Shown here: piece by piece, positions 49,201 to 60,480 of the stretch | Position numbering within the stretch: position 1 is the stretch's first letter | Layout of the letters: each line of letters opens with the position of its first letter | DNA from: Callaeas wilsoni | Taxonomy: Eukaryota > Chordata > Aves > Passeriformes > Callaeidae | Length of the DNA: 64,000 bases | NCBI GenBank assembly: GCA_013398955.1 | Contig: VWPU01018837.1 | Location: 22,264-86,263, forward strand | Direction: 5' to 3' | Position numbers and translations under genes: made by a program | Notes under the pieces: generated by a model | The model's database searches: none | Told to the model about the DNA's origin: nothing | Seen by the model: the letters and a program-made list of their open reading frames with translations, nothing else

Positions 49201-52200
49201 GGCTCAAACCTCCTACCTGGGCACAACTTCTCTGGGAAAGGTGGAACAATGCTCCTGTGCACCATGGATAAATATTTAGAGTGCAAACACTGCTGGAAAT
49301 TATCTAAACTCTCCATCTGCTAATCCACCAAGCAGCTACTCCTTGCCCACTTGTATCTATAGGAGAGCCATAGCAAGCTGCCCCTTCTTAAGGCAGCATA
49401 ACTTTCGTTTGCACATTTTTCTCTGAGGATTTGCAATTTTTCTCCTCTTACCTTCACTTTGTCTGCAGCTGCTGAGCTTTAGTCCTGCCAAGGAGGGGTG
49501 GGGGCAGTTCTGGGCAGATTTCAGGCTGGAAGATTTATAAAGAACAGACATCAAAACCAAAGAGCAGAAAACTGATAGAAGATAGCAAGGGACATAAAAC
49601 TACCCAGAGATAGGAATGACAAGAAGCAGAGATGCATACTTGTTTTATTAAAAATCTGCATATGAAAGCAGAGGGGAGCATCCTCACATACAACAGACCT
49701 GCTCCGTGCTATCTCTTCACTTTGGCATGGCCTGAGACAAAGCAGAGACACACAGCTCATGATAAAGTTTAAAATATCACCTATAGGAGGTTTTTGGTTA
49801 TTTGGGATTTTTTTGGGTGGGAGAGGGTAGCAGTTTTGCCAGCACTCTATATGCAAGTGCCTTACTGTGGTACACAGACACATGCAACCTCCACACAGCC
49901 ACAACTGCACCAAAGATCTGTAGGCACAATTGATAATATCTGGAACACATTAAAAAATTAGAATGTATAGTTCCCTTAGCAGCTGTACTACTTTTCTCAC
50001 AGTCTTTACTAATTAACATACATTAAGGAGCTAACAACAATCACAGGCCCAAGGTCGCGCTTAGCTTCCTTTCTAAACAAGGCACAGAAAAACACCTTCA
50101 GCATTGGCAATGCTGCAGTCTCACATGTCACAGAACTAAAACTTCAAAGAGTTTCTTTGCCATAAGTTCCCCATTTTCTTGCTTTTCTTTCATTTTTTTT
50201 TAAATCACATAAATTAATCAAATATGGCACATTTGTGGATTGGTCCACCACTTCTCTTTTTCCAACCTCACCCATTCAAATCCTGTTGGACTTTGAGAGC
50301 AAAAGTGGAGTAAATTTATCCCTGTGTATTTTATAATGCAAATTATCACACTGAAAAATGCATATCAAGGAAGGCAGCCAACAGACAGCTCATTTTTGTG
50401 AAAGGGGTGGGAATGGAGGACAGGGAGGCAGCCAGGGCAAGAAACTGCTCAGGTTTGCAGATCCCAAAGGCAAGCATTAAAACCCATTTTGAGGCATTCC
50501 CAACACTTCCACTGCCATCTCTCCCGCACTTTAAAAGCTATCTCTACTGTGCCACCAATTTTCATATCTTTTAGCTAATAATTTAAGATAGTTTTATCTG
50601 CTCATTACCTTAAAGAGTTAAAGTTACATGGTCTATATTGTCTTAGGATGAGAAAAGGGACAGACAAGGCAAAGGTCTTATTTACGCTTTAAAATTGGAT
50701 GTGGAAAGATTTATAAATGTATTAATTTTAATTAGTGTCCCCATTTTGTTTAAAAAAAGAAAAAAAGCATGCCTTAAAATTAATGCATTGCTACCCTGAG
50801 TATTAACAAATATGTCAAGTCTTTGCTTCTTTTAAAGCCCCTTTGTTGCTTAGAGTTTTTTATTATATATCAAAAGCAGCCTCTGATGAGGCTAATTTTC
50901 AAAAACCATGCTGGAATGAAGCATGGCACAAACATTTTTCTTGATTTTTAACAAGGCAGGCCCGATAAACATTATTCTCTGGGGTGAATGTTTGCACCGT
51001 GGCCTTTGTGTCCCATCTTGCAGCATGATGGAGGCAGGTCCTCCCTCCAAACTCATCCCGAAGAACCTTTCTAGTGTTTGGGAAGTTAAAACTAGGTACC
51101 CACCCCAGAGCAGAAGCATTTGAACAATGGCTTTAACATTTGTGTCTCCTTGAACTGCTTCTCTAGTGGCTGCAGAAATTGTATTCCCTGCAGATAAAGC
51201 ACAGTTGTAGCACTCAGGAAGATTTTTAGAAGACCACATGAGATGTCTTGCCATTTGTGCTGTATTTCATTAGGGCACCAAGCAAAATGGAGTCACAGCA
51301 AGGCCAAAAGTAAAGATTTTGTTTTTCTGGGGTTCAATAATCCAAAGCCTGCCTACCTGTCTTTCTTCTGCAGCTGCCAGGACCACAGACAGCAGAGATG
51401 CCAACCATCAGCCTTTGTCCCCACCTGCTCCACAGTGACCCGTGACAAGCACAGAGAGGTGTCTGCCTTAGAGGGTTTACCTACAGCACAAACCAGGTCA
51501 GAAAGTCTCAAGCCATTTGCTATCTCCAGGACACCAACGCTCAACCACCTTATAGACAAGTTCACTTGCAAATATTTGCTTGTAGTATTTTTGACATTTT
51601 AGGACCGTCTCTGAAGACATCCCCTCTCCTAAACACAGAGTCCCATAAGTAAGTTCTCCTGTCTGAGCTGCTTCTTCCTGCGTAAGCTCCATGAGATTCA
51701 GCTTTCCCTCACCACCACCAGCACCCACCACTGAAGTTCTCTTCAACTCCCACTCGGTCACTGCAACCTCTTCCCTCCACACAGTTAATCTGACTTGCCT
51801 CCTCTACAGCCAGCACCACAACTGAATTAATTAATTTTAAAAATTAACACCACTCTATCCCTCCTTTTTTTTCTTCTTCAGCTCCTTGCTGCAAGTATCT
51901 TCCAGTGCTGAACTTGACATGTGCTTTGACTCTGCACACAAGGAGGGCTTGGCCCCTCAGTCACAGCAGCCCTTTGCTCACTCAAGCTGCTGAAATTACT
52001 TCCTGTGCTGGAAAGGGCTGGAGAGGAGCTCCCATCAAATGATCCTACAGGTCCGATGCCTCCATGGCCACCACGTGCTGCCTATGGCCACACCAGGAGG
52101 AGGGGACCAGCACACGACACAATGCCCACACCTACACAAACCAGGCTGTCCCCTCATTGTCTTCTTCTCTTTCACATTTCTCCTGTGAGCACCCTGCCGC

Positions 52201-52529
52201 TTCTGCACTGCCCAAACATGTGGATGTCACTACTCTCTAGCTCCTGGCAGCCTGTCTTCAGACTCCCACTCCTCTTCTGGCAGTCCAAGAAGGCATGAAA
52301 TGAAACCCCTGGCCATTCTGGAGGGCGTGCTGCTGTTGTAACAGCCCCAACATAACCCGCCTGAGCATTTTAGGGTACCACAGCTGTGAATGATTGGCTT
52401 GTCAAGGATGAAGTCTGGCACCTTCCTGTGCTCCAGCCAAACAAAAGGGAGGAGGAAGAGAGAGAAGTGACACTTTCCCCTCCACTTGATGAAAGCAAAA
52501 TCTGATAGAGGCGGGGAGGGGGGGAACAG
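46225..52529. other. Unannotated single-copy DNA
   Basis: About 6.3 kb without recognised genes or repeats. Local features are a weak exon-like segment at 46678-46766 (plus) and G-rich runs near 49193. Open frames at 49551-49913, 50892-51254 and 51243-51602 have no recognisable content. Confidence 0.4.
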
Positions 52530-52740
52530 TCTGGGCGCTAAGCCCCTTATTAATTAATGCATGTTTTGAAAAAAGAAATGCAACAGTGCACTCATTTCGG
52601 CTGGTTTCTAGGAGCTTTTGTGACCTTAATAATTCATGTTTATGCAAGCTGCTTATAATGTTAAGCAGTTGGGTTTTGTAGATTCTGTCCATTGCATTTA
52701 ACTGAGATGAATACATCTAGCTTGAAATGAGGTTGGCTGT
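52530..52740. promoter_or_regulatory. Candidate conserved non-coding element
   Basis: A non-repetitive AT-rich block containing CCCCTTATTAATTAATGCATG, GACCTTAATAATTCATG and TTATGCAAGCTGC, resembling homeodomain and POU sites. Enhancer-like by appearance only. Confidence 0.18.
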
Positions 52741-55700
52741 AATACTCATAGGGAAGCTTTAAAAAAAATTAAGAGTGTTTTTAGAAGGGCTAACAAAATT
52801 CACAGCTTTGTCTGAAATAATTTTCCATCTATTAATAATACACACAATGCAAGAAACAGAAAATAATTTTTTTCCCAGATTTGTCCTTTCCCTTTGCTTT
52901 TCATGTTTTGGCAGCATTTCCAACACCATTTAATTGCTTCTCAAGCACATAATCAGGGTCTCCTGCCTGCTTTGCCTTTCTTTATAGCAACAGGAGCGTA
53001 AAGGGAGGATTACAAATACCAAAGTGATCAGGAAAACTAAGAGGCAGGTGGAACTCGTATTTTGGATATCAGTTTGGGCTCCTGCAATGCAGAGCAGTAA
53101 GTAGCAAGAGCACTGCTAGCACAGGGAGAGGGTTTACTATTCCAGGCTTGTCACCCGTGGACACACAACTCCTCTGGGACACCACTTCAGACAGTGGCCT
53201 GGACTGAGCAGCAGCTTATACCTGACCCACCAGGTAGCCAGAAGAAAGCATGCCAGCACCTGGAATAAGCAGTTGCTTATTGTCCTGAATGTCTCTGTGA
53301 GTCTTTCCCAACACACCAGATATGACTATTCCTACGCGCTCTTCACTGAAACAAGGAGGTGTCCAAAAAAATCTGCATTCACTTTTAATCAACACAAGAT
53401 AGGCCACTTTTCTCACTATCCCTTCAAAATTTGGCCATATTTAAGGGAAACTGAGAACCTGCTCTTTCCTGAGCACCTTCGACAAGGAGACAGGGATGCC
53501 ACTGTAAAGGGTCACCTCTCTGAAATGCTGGCAAGCTTGTGCATGTCCTTGCCAGGATATATTTAAACTGGAAGCTCTTCCATAAAGACTCTTAGTTGGT
53601 TTTTAACCTGACTTTATTTAAACAAGTTCTTATTTAAAGGAAGCAGTGTTCATTTAAACTGAAATCACAGTTTGCTGCTCAATGCAAACTGCCAAAGGCA
53701 CCTTCCAGCACACAGAAAGTTTCCAAGTGCAGTAGAGGAAGAGCAAACTGTCCCTGCAGTGCCGACAGGATCATGAAATAAATGGAAGTGGGAGCTGAAA
53801 GAAAAAGATGCCTGTAAAAGACATGGGGTTTTGTTCCAGATTTGCTCTGGCTTTAGTAGAAACAGGCCCCAATGGATCTTTTGTTTTCCCCCCAAAGAAG
53901 GGATGTTGACTCTTAACACAACCTACACACACATTGACACTCAAAGCCCACACAATGGCCTTGAAATACCAACAAATACCAATTTTCGGCAGTCAGCGAA
54001 GCCAGGTGAACTCCAGGCAATTACAGACCAAAAAGAAACCAGGTGATTTTAAGGCAAGTATTAGGCCTTCCATAGAAAAGCTCAAGTTCAGTTTTAACAG
54101 AATAATAGTTCATTAAAAATAATAAAAACAAATGTAATCAGTTTTAGCAGCTTACAGTAGTTCTTGGAACAGCCACCCCCCTCCCACCCACAACAAAAAA
54201 CAATGAATGGATCCAGAGATCTCTACGAGTATGAGCCCATGGCAGTACCATTGCCAGTAGCTAATGTAATGTCCACTGTCTTGACTATCTAATAGCACAC
54301 AAGGTTCAAAATATATTTCCTTGTGTACTTACATGACACAGATTAATAGTCTTACTCATTATAGCTTAGATACCTAAATCACTTGGCACCTAATCCAAGA
54401 TCCATCAAATTTAAGGCCATCTCTTACCTCAAGGTAGGACTATCCCCAATGAACACTGAAGACAGACACTGAAAGATGTCATATCATACCTTCCAAACAG
54501 CAGGACTTCCTGCCTCCCATCAGAGAGATTACCTCTGAGCTATCAGCCCATCTACGGGACGTATTAAAAGGTTACAGATAAAATTTTTAATCTCAAAGCA
54601 GGCTGTCTCCAGTTAAGGCTTCCTACTCACAGGTTTCATTTTTCCAGTCTCTGTATGTACTGAAAAGTGATTCCATTAGAGGACCACTCCAAACAAGAAA
54701 TACCAATTCTAAACAGTTTCCCCATGTTTTTCAAGCTGAGCTACCATTTTTGATGCTTGCCCATATCCACAAAAGAGTCATGTAGGACATACTGGTCTTT
54801 AGACTGACAAACTTGAAAAAATAGTGCATTAGGAAACTTGCAACTGTGACGCCTAAACCTTTCCCTACCTCCCGACCCAAAATGAACATGTAAAGAGGGC
54901 AGCTGCCCCCTGACTGGCTGTGTACAGCCAGTGATTTCACATCTATCAGACTGGAGCACTCAGGCTGCATCCATGCTGGGAGCACCACAGCCAGCCAGAA
55001 GACTGACAGTGAATGTTCTATTCTGCAGCTGTAACTACAGGTCATTACCCTTCACATAGAATACATTTAAAAGTAAATAAATGTACAAAGTACCAAATGA
55101 TTTAGTGGCATGTTCTGCAGACAAACAATGCTATCTACCCCCAAGAATCAAAATTAATTGGAGGAGGAAGAATCTTTTAATTGATACAGCTCTATATTGT
55201 AAAATGGCACTTGAGTGACAGGCAATTACACTTCAAGCAATTTCTATTATATAGTGTCTAACAGAACAGATACAGCATGAAGGGAAAAAAAAGACAAGCC
55301 TAAATACCACAAGAAATAAAATTTGTGTGCACTGTCTATGTGATCAATGCAAACATAACCACAAACATTTGCATTACAATAGTGCAGTAAATAACAACCT
55401 CACAGCTGAGACATTTACAGGCACATTAGTAAATAGACTTTCACGTCTAACAGAGAGGACAGCAATTTATTCAACCACGCAAATAAGACATCTTGCAACC
55501 ACAAGTCATGCTTTAATTAGGAAGGATCCTCCTGAAAGTAAAGCACAGGTGACCCAGCAGGTCCCTTCCACCCTACACATCCAGGAGCTGTGATTCACCA
55601 CACTTCAGACTACTCACTGCACAGAGGTTTAACTCTTTTGATGAGCACGTGGACGTGGCCTGAAAGACAAGGCTGCAGGCCAAGCTGAGCCCATCACACC

Positions 55701-56217
55701 CCGCTCCCCAGAGCCCCGCACCTCTCAGCAGCCACCGTGCACCAGCCGGAATAACTGTGCGTTTTGGAATGGTGCCACCCATTTGTTTGCTGCATTTATT
55801 TATTTCCAGCTGAGCTATGGGACAGATTTCTGATACAGAAATGCTTGTAGCTTTATTCAGAAGATAAAGAGGAGGATGTCTTTTACTCCCTAAGAGGGGG
55901 GAGAGGGATTCCTGCTGGAATAGGACGTGCCACATGTCATCTCGCAGCCCAAGCCCCATCACAGCAATGAAGACATTTCTCTGCTCAGCTCCTCACCCCA
56001 AGAAGTCGAGGATCAAAAAACCCATATGGAGGAAAGTTCCTCTGTGGTACAGAAGAATAAAGGGTGGGGAAGATGATTAAGAGAAGGGGAATATAAATTA
56101 TGCTGCTGAGAGCCTGGGAGGAAAACTGAAAGCTGGCCTGAATTCAGCATATCTGTATTCCCACATAAACATGGTGAGCATGTTCCCAGCAGAAACACCT
56201 GTGAGGAGGGTGTGAAA
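52741..56217. other. Unannotated single-copy DNA
   Basis: No gene or repeat family was recognised. Open frames (55573-55962 minus, 54731-55045 minus) lack recognisable content. Confidence 0.4.
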
Positions 56218-56240
56218 ACTGGAAACTGGCAGTTTCCAGT
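56218..56240. repeat. Near-perfect palindrome: 11-bp arms around one base
   Basis: ACTGGAAACTG at 56218-56228, a single G, then the exact reverse complement CAGTTTCCAGT at 56230-56240. Each arm holds a GAAACT/AGTTTC core resembling an interferon-regulatory-factor half-site and a GGAAA core resembling an NFAT site. It could extrude as a cruciform or act as a dimer binding site. Only the symmetry is directly seen. Confidence 0.85.
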
Positions 56241-56747
56241 CTGGGATGACCACAAGATAGGTCGTCATCACTTGTGAAAGTCCTTCAAACCCAGGCACAC
56301 TGGGAAAACAGGTAAGAGCATAAGAACAGAATTAATATTTTAAAGATGAACAGCTGGTTAAAGTTTAATACCTGTCCCACTTGTCACCTGAAATCCTTCA
56401 TGAAGGGAACTGAGCTCAGATGAGACAGAGACTTCAGTCTCTAACATGAGGTCAGTTGCCATTGAAGCTCCTGCCGGCCCTGATTAAAGCTGATGGGCTG
56501 ACAGCCAGGCACTGCAATGAGCAGAGGTGGCTGCCAGGGGTCCCATCCACCCTCCTCCCCAGCACAGGGGACACAAAGGAGCTGCACCGTGTGCATCAGA
56601 GTGTTAGGGTGGCATTAAGTAAGCAAAGCCGTTGGGATTTGTGTTTCACTACAGACTTTGGACAGAAGCTTTCTCAAAACCCATGGATTCTAAGTCTCTT
56701 TCTGATCTCTATATTGAGAAATAAATACCCAAACAGATCTCAGTCAT
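56241..56747. other. Unannotated DNA upstream of CR1 copy B
   Basis: Nothing recognisable. The CR1 match begins at CAGTTTTCACTGGCAACC; before that the text does not resemble CR1. Confidence 0.35.
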
Positions 56748-58382
56748 CAGTTTTCACTGGCAACCTCTCTTCCCACAGCCCTTAAGTGGATGGACAGCAG
56801 GATGAGACTGTAAGGGACAAAAGTTCCTCCCACTCTAAGTAGAGATCAGGTCCATGACCTGAATAAGTAATGTAAATAATGTACCACCATATATGTAAGT
56901 CCATAGGACTCAGTGAGATGCATCCCAGAGTCCTGAGAGAATTGACTGATGTAGTTTGCAAGACACTCTCCATGATATTTGAAAAGTCATGGCAGTCAGG
57001 TGAAATCCCAGGTGACTGGAAAACAGGAAACATTGTATTCATCTTCAAAAAGGGTAGAAAAGAGGACCCTGGGAATTACCTGTCAGCCTCACCTCCGTGC
57101 CTGGGAAGATCATGGAACAGATTCTCCTAGAGACTGTGCTAAGGCACTTGAAGGACAAGGAGATGATTTGGGACAACCAGCACAGCTTCACCAAGGGTAA
57201 GTCCTGCCTCACCCACCCAGTGACCTTCTGTGATGGAATGACCACATCAGTGGACAAGGAAACGGCTACAGATGTCATTTATCTGGACTTTTGTAAAGTC
57301 TTTGACATGACTCCCCACAACATCATTCTCTTTAAACTGGAGAGATGGATTTGATAAGTGGACTGTTAGATGGATAAGTAACTGGTTAGACGGTTGCATC
57401 CAGAGAGTAGTGGTCAGTGGCTGAGCGTCCTGATGGACATCAGTGACAAGTGGAATCCTTCAGGGGTCTGTACTGGGACCAGTGTGATTTAATATCTTTA
57501 TTAATGACACAGACGAAGGGATTAAATGCACCCTCAGCATGTTTGCAGGTGACACCAAGCTGAGGTGGTTTGACACACCTAAAGGACAGGTTGCCACCCA
57601 GAGGGACCTGGACCAGCTGGAGGAGTGGGCCCACGGGGACATCATGAGGTTTAACAAGACCAAGTGCTGGTGCTGCACCTGGGTCAGGGCAATCCCTGGT
57701 ATCAGCACGGGCTGGGCATGAACAGATGGAGCAGCCCTGCCCAGAAGGACTTGGGGGTGCTGGTGGGTGAGAGGCTGGACATGCCCCGGCCATGGCACTC
57801 ACAGCCCAGAGAGCCAAACGTGTCCTGGGCTGCACCCAGAGCCCCGTGGGCAGCAGGGCAGGGAGGGGATTCTGCCCCTCTGCTCCGCTCTGGTGAGACC
57901 CACCTGGAGCACTGCACCCAGCTCTGGGGGCCCTGCACAGGAAGGACAGGGACCTGCTGGAGCCAGTCCAGAGGAGGCCACCAAGATGATCAGAGGACTG
58001 GAGCATGCCTGAGAGAGTTGGGATTGTTCAGCCTGGGAAAGAGAAGGCTTTGAGGTGGGACCTAATCATGGCCGTCCAGTACCTGAAGAGAGCCTGCAAG
58101 AAAGATGGAGAGAGACTTTTTACAAAAGCCTGTAGTGACAGGACAAGGAGGAATGGCTTCAAACTGAAAGAGAGCAGATTTAGATTAGGTATTGGGAAAA
58201 AATTTTTTCTGTGAGGTTGGCAAGGCACTAGAACAGTTTGCCCAGAGAAGCTGTGTTCAAAGCCAGGCTGGATGGAGCTGGGAACAGCCTGATCTATCGA
58301 AAGATGTCCCTGCCCACAGCAGGCAGGCTGGAATTCCATGACCTTTAAGGTTCCTTCCAATCCTGGCCATTCTATGATACTA
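56748..58382 (+). mobile_element. CR1 LINE copy B, plus strand, longest copy in the window
   Basis: It runs from the segment encoding V-F-T-G-N-L just before the RT domain to the 3' terminus TTCTATGATAC, about 1.63 kb. In order it shows M-H-P-R-V-L-R-E-L (near 56918), [16 protein letters not shown] (56968-57020), [12 protein letters not shown] (57043-57080), the D-V-I-Y-L-D-F block (57271-57291), the S-V-L-G-P-type block (about 57464-57482), the FxDD-type block (57542-57553), and a 3' tail with CCTTCCAATCCTGGCCATTC. Frameshifts and stops interrupt the RT. It is 5' truncated, lacking ORF1 and the endonuclease. Confidence 0.94.
56879..58060 (+). pseudogene. Broken CR1 reverse transcriptase (copy B), most of the RT domain
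   Basis: This is the best-preserved RT relic of the window. Its open pieces lie in different frames (56879-57130, 57097-57354, 57539-57721). A frame change near 57080 falls inside the G-N-Y-R-P-V-S-L motif, and stops follow near 57355 and 57721. The catalytic block reads F-A-G-D at 57542-57553 instead of F-A-D-D, so the first catalytic aspartate is missing. The upstream D-V-I-Y-L-D-F block, with another catalytic aspartate, is intact. Confidence 0.85.
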
Positions 58383-59675
58383 AGACCAGCACATCCAGTA
58401 AAATACACAGCTCAGTATCAAATCTAGACTTTCCCCACACTACTGGGCAACTGCTTTTGCCCTGTAAGCAGAGAGAGAAGCAGGAGTGTGTTTCTTCAGT
58501 CAGATCACAGCTACTGATTTATACAAGTGTTGTATTTGCATACAGCTGGAGGAGCGGAAAATCCCCGCTCCAGCAGGAAACAAGCTGTCTTTTACCCATC
58601 TGGGAAGATGAGAGCATTGCAAAACTTACAGACAACATGCAACAGGATGGTGGCACGGGTAAGAGGACACCTAGTGAACTCCAAAGTATTTACAGAAGAC
58701 CAAGCAGCTGGGCTGCTCTCATACAGATCTGTAATACCAGGAGGCAAAAGCAGGATGTTTTCCCTGGAAGGCAGCAGTGAACACAGTGGGTCTGGCATCT
58801 GTTTCAGGAGGTCCTACCTCTGTCAAAATTCTGGACAAAGCCTGTTTGTCTGAGGCTTCTCAAAGAGTGGAGCAAGCATCAAAGCTCTCCTTCGTTTTGT
58901 AGGTCAGGAAGGCTTTGGGTTTGGCAGGGTCTCAGCTCACATGTATTCTGTAAAGTGCACTTTAATTTTTCATTGTAGCAGCACCTACAGACTTTGATTG
59001 AAATAAATAATGAACCAATTTGTATCATGAATCTAGGAATCACTCTCTTCTGGTCCAAATCATGGAGAGGATTTTTCTTCCCGGTGACAAGTGTTAATGC
59101 ATTTATGCCCTAGTTTCCCAGAGTGGGTGTCACTATTGAAGTGTCAGGAAGGAAGGTTAGAGCTGCTTTTTCAGACTGTTCCTGTCAGCCTCAGCAGTCC
59201 GTTTTGGATGAAAACATCCCGGCAGAACACAGCCTGAAAGAAAGCTGGATTTTAAACAGCACAGCAAAAGTCTTTGTGTTGTATATGATTAAAATGTAAC
59301 ATTGAATAGGTCTTTTTCCCAGTCTGAGTCAGGGAGGACAGCTCCACTGTGTAAAAATTACAGGGTTTTTTTGCACAATGACAGAAGTTTCACAAGTCTT
59401 TAATGTAGTTAAGAGACCATTTTCCATGGTTTTCTTATTTTTCAATGCTGTTCTTTCTGACAAGTCCCCCAGCACAAATCCTGACAGGTACTGTTCCACC
59501 TGTGAGAGCTGACAGGGGACAGCTGGCCATTCACCATGGTGGGATCCCAAAGTGGTGCCTACCTTCACTTCTCACACAGCAAAAACGGCCAGAACCAAAA
59601 CCCAGTGGGATCCAGACCCTCTGATTTGAACCATTCTGTGTGAGTCATGATAATTTTAATAAATACAGTTGTGCA
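58383..59675. other. Unannotated DNA downstream of CR1 copy B
   Basis: No gene or repeat was recognised. Two overlapping plus-strand open frames at 58457-58853 are not convincing. Confidence 0.4.
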
Positions 59676-59694
59676 GGGTGGGGTGGGGGTGGGG
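59676..59694 (+). other. Strong G-quadruplex motif with single-T loops
   Basis: Four guanine runs of 3, 4, 5 and 4 are separated by single thymines (59676-59694). Single-nucleotide loops give the most stable class of parallel G-quadruplex. The surroundings are AT-rich, so the motif stands out. A regulatory role is not shown. Confidence 0.85.
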
Positions 59695-60079
59695 AGTAAG
59701 TCAATTATTGAAAGCAGCCTTACTGTAATTTCAAAGTTTTACCAAATTACTTTAATACAATTCCATTTAGAAAGAAATGTAGATGAAGCGCACACAGTAA
59801 GTGCTGTAACCCACCCAGATACTAACCCCCTTTGCAAACTAACACTGCAGAGAAAGTGAATAAAATGCTGAACAAATCGAACAATAACGAAATTAAAGCA
59901 CAACAGCATGGCTTACGACAATGTTCTAGCAGCATCCTTGGGCGGCTGCACTGAAAAGCAGGTGCCATTAGGCAGGTATAACAGGAGAAGTATTAGATTG
60001 CAGTATTACAGCTGCTCCCACCTCCCTTGCAGAGCTTTACAACGTCACAGCAAGGCAGCAATATCAGTGTGCTGATACT
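59695..60079. other. Unannotated DNA
   Basis: AT-leaning, no recognised features. Confidence 0.35.
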
Positions 60080-60480
60080 AGATTAGGAGCCCTTTTTAGA
60101 CAGAAAAGGATAATTATTTTCTCCTCGAGAGTACCCATAAATTAATTTTATTCACCCAGACCACCTTTGTCATTGCTAGAAGCTGCTGCTGAAGGACCAC
60201 AGACTCTGCCCTAGATGACACCACATCGCATGCAAATCTCCAGCTCAGAGCAGTGGTAACTGCACAAGATATAATGTCTTGTGACATGGCGAAGGTCAGA
60301 TTCAACTATTTGACCTTCAGGCTAAATTTATCAATTCAGTGAAATATATTAATAACACAGTTTTTAATTAAGACAACATCATAGAAAGAGCCATACTGCT
60401 TGGTCCATTGCAGATCTGTATTAAAGTACAATATTCATTTAATCACTTTTGTACATGATCTAGTTAAAATTAGCTGGGAG
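60080..60480. promoter_or_regulatory. Candidate regulatory block with several factor-site motifs
   Basis: A dense, non-repetitive block. It contains an ATGCAAAT octamer (60230-60237), the inverted pair of AAGGTCA sites at 60291-60318, CAATTCAGTG, TTTTTAATTAAG and CATTTAATCAC homeodomain-type cores. The combination resembles a vertebrate enhancer. Conservation and activity cannot be judged here. Confidence 0.25.
60291..60318. promoter_or_regulatory. Inverted pair of extended nuclear-receptor half-sites
   Basis: GAAGGTCA at 60291-60298 and its exact reverse complement TGACCTTC at 60311-60318 are separated by 12 bases. AAGGTCA is the extended half-site used by monomeric orphan nuclear receptors such as ERR, SF-1/LRH-1 and ROR families. 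A 12-bp spacing gives two sites facing each other about one helical turn apart. Confidence 0.4.

Noticed and set aside
54428..54455. 28-nt exon-like segment on the minus strand between TGTCTGTCTTCAG and GTAAGA
   Set aside because: Length is not a multiple of three and there is no support from neighbouring signals.
57440..58006. 188-codon minus-strand open frame
   Set aside because: Antisense to CR1 copy B. Related antisense frames occur in copies A and C, as expected from shared repeat sequence.
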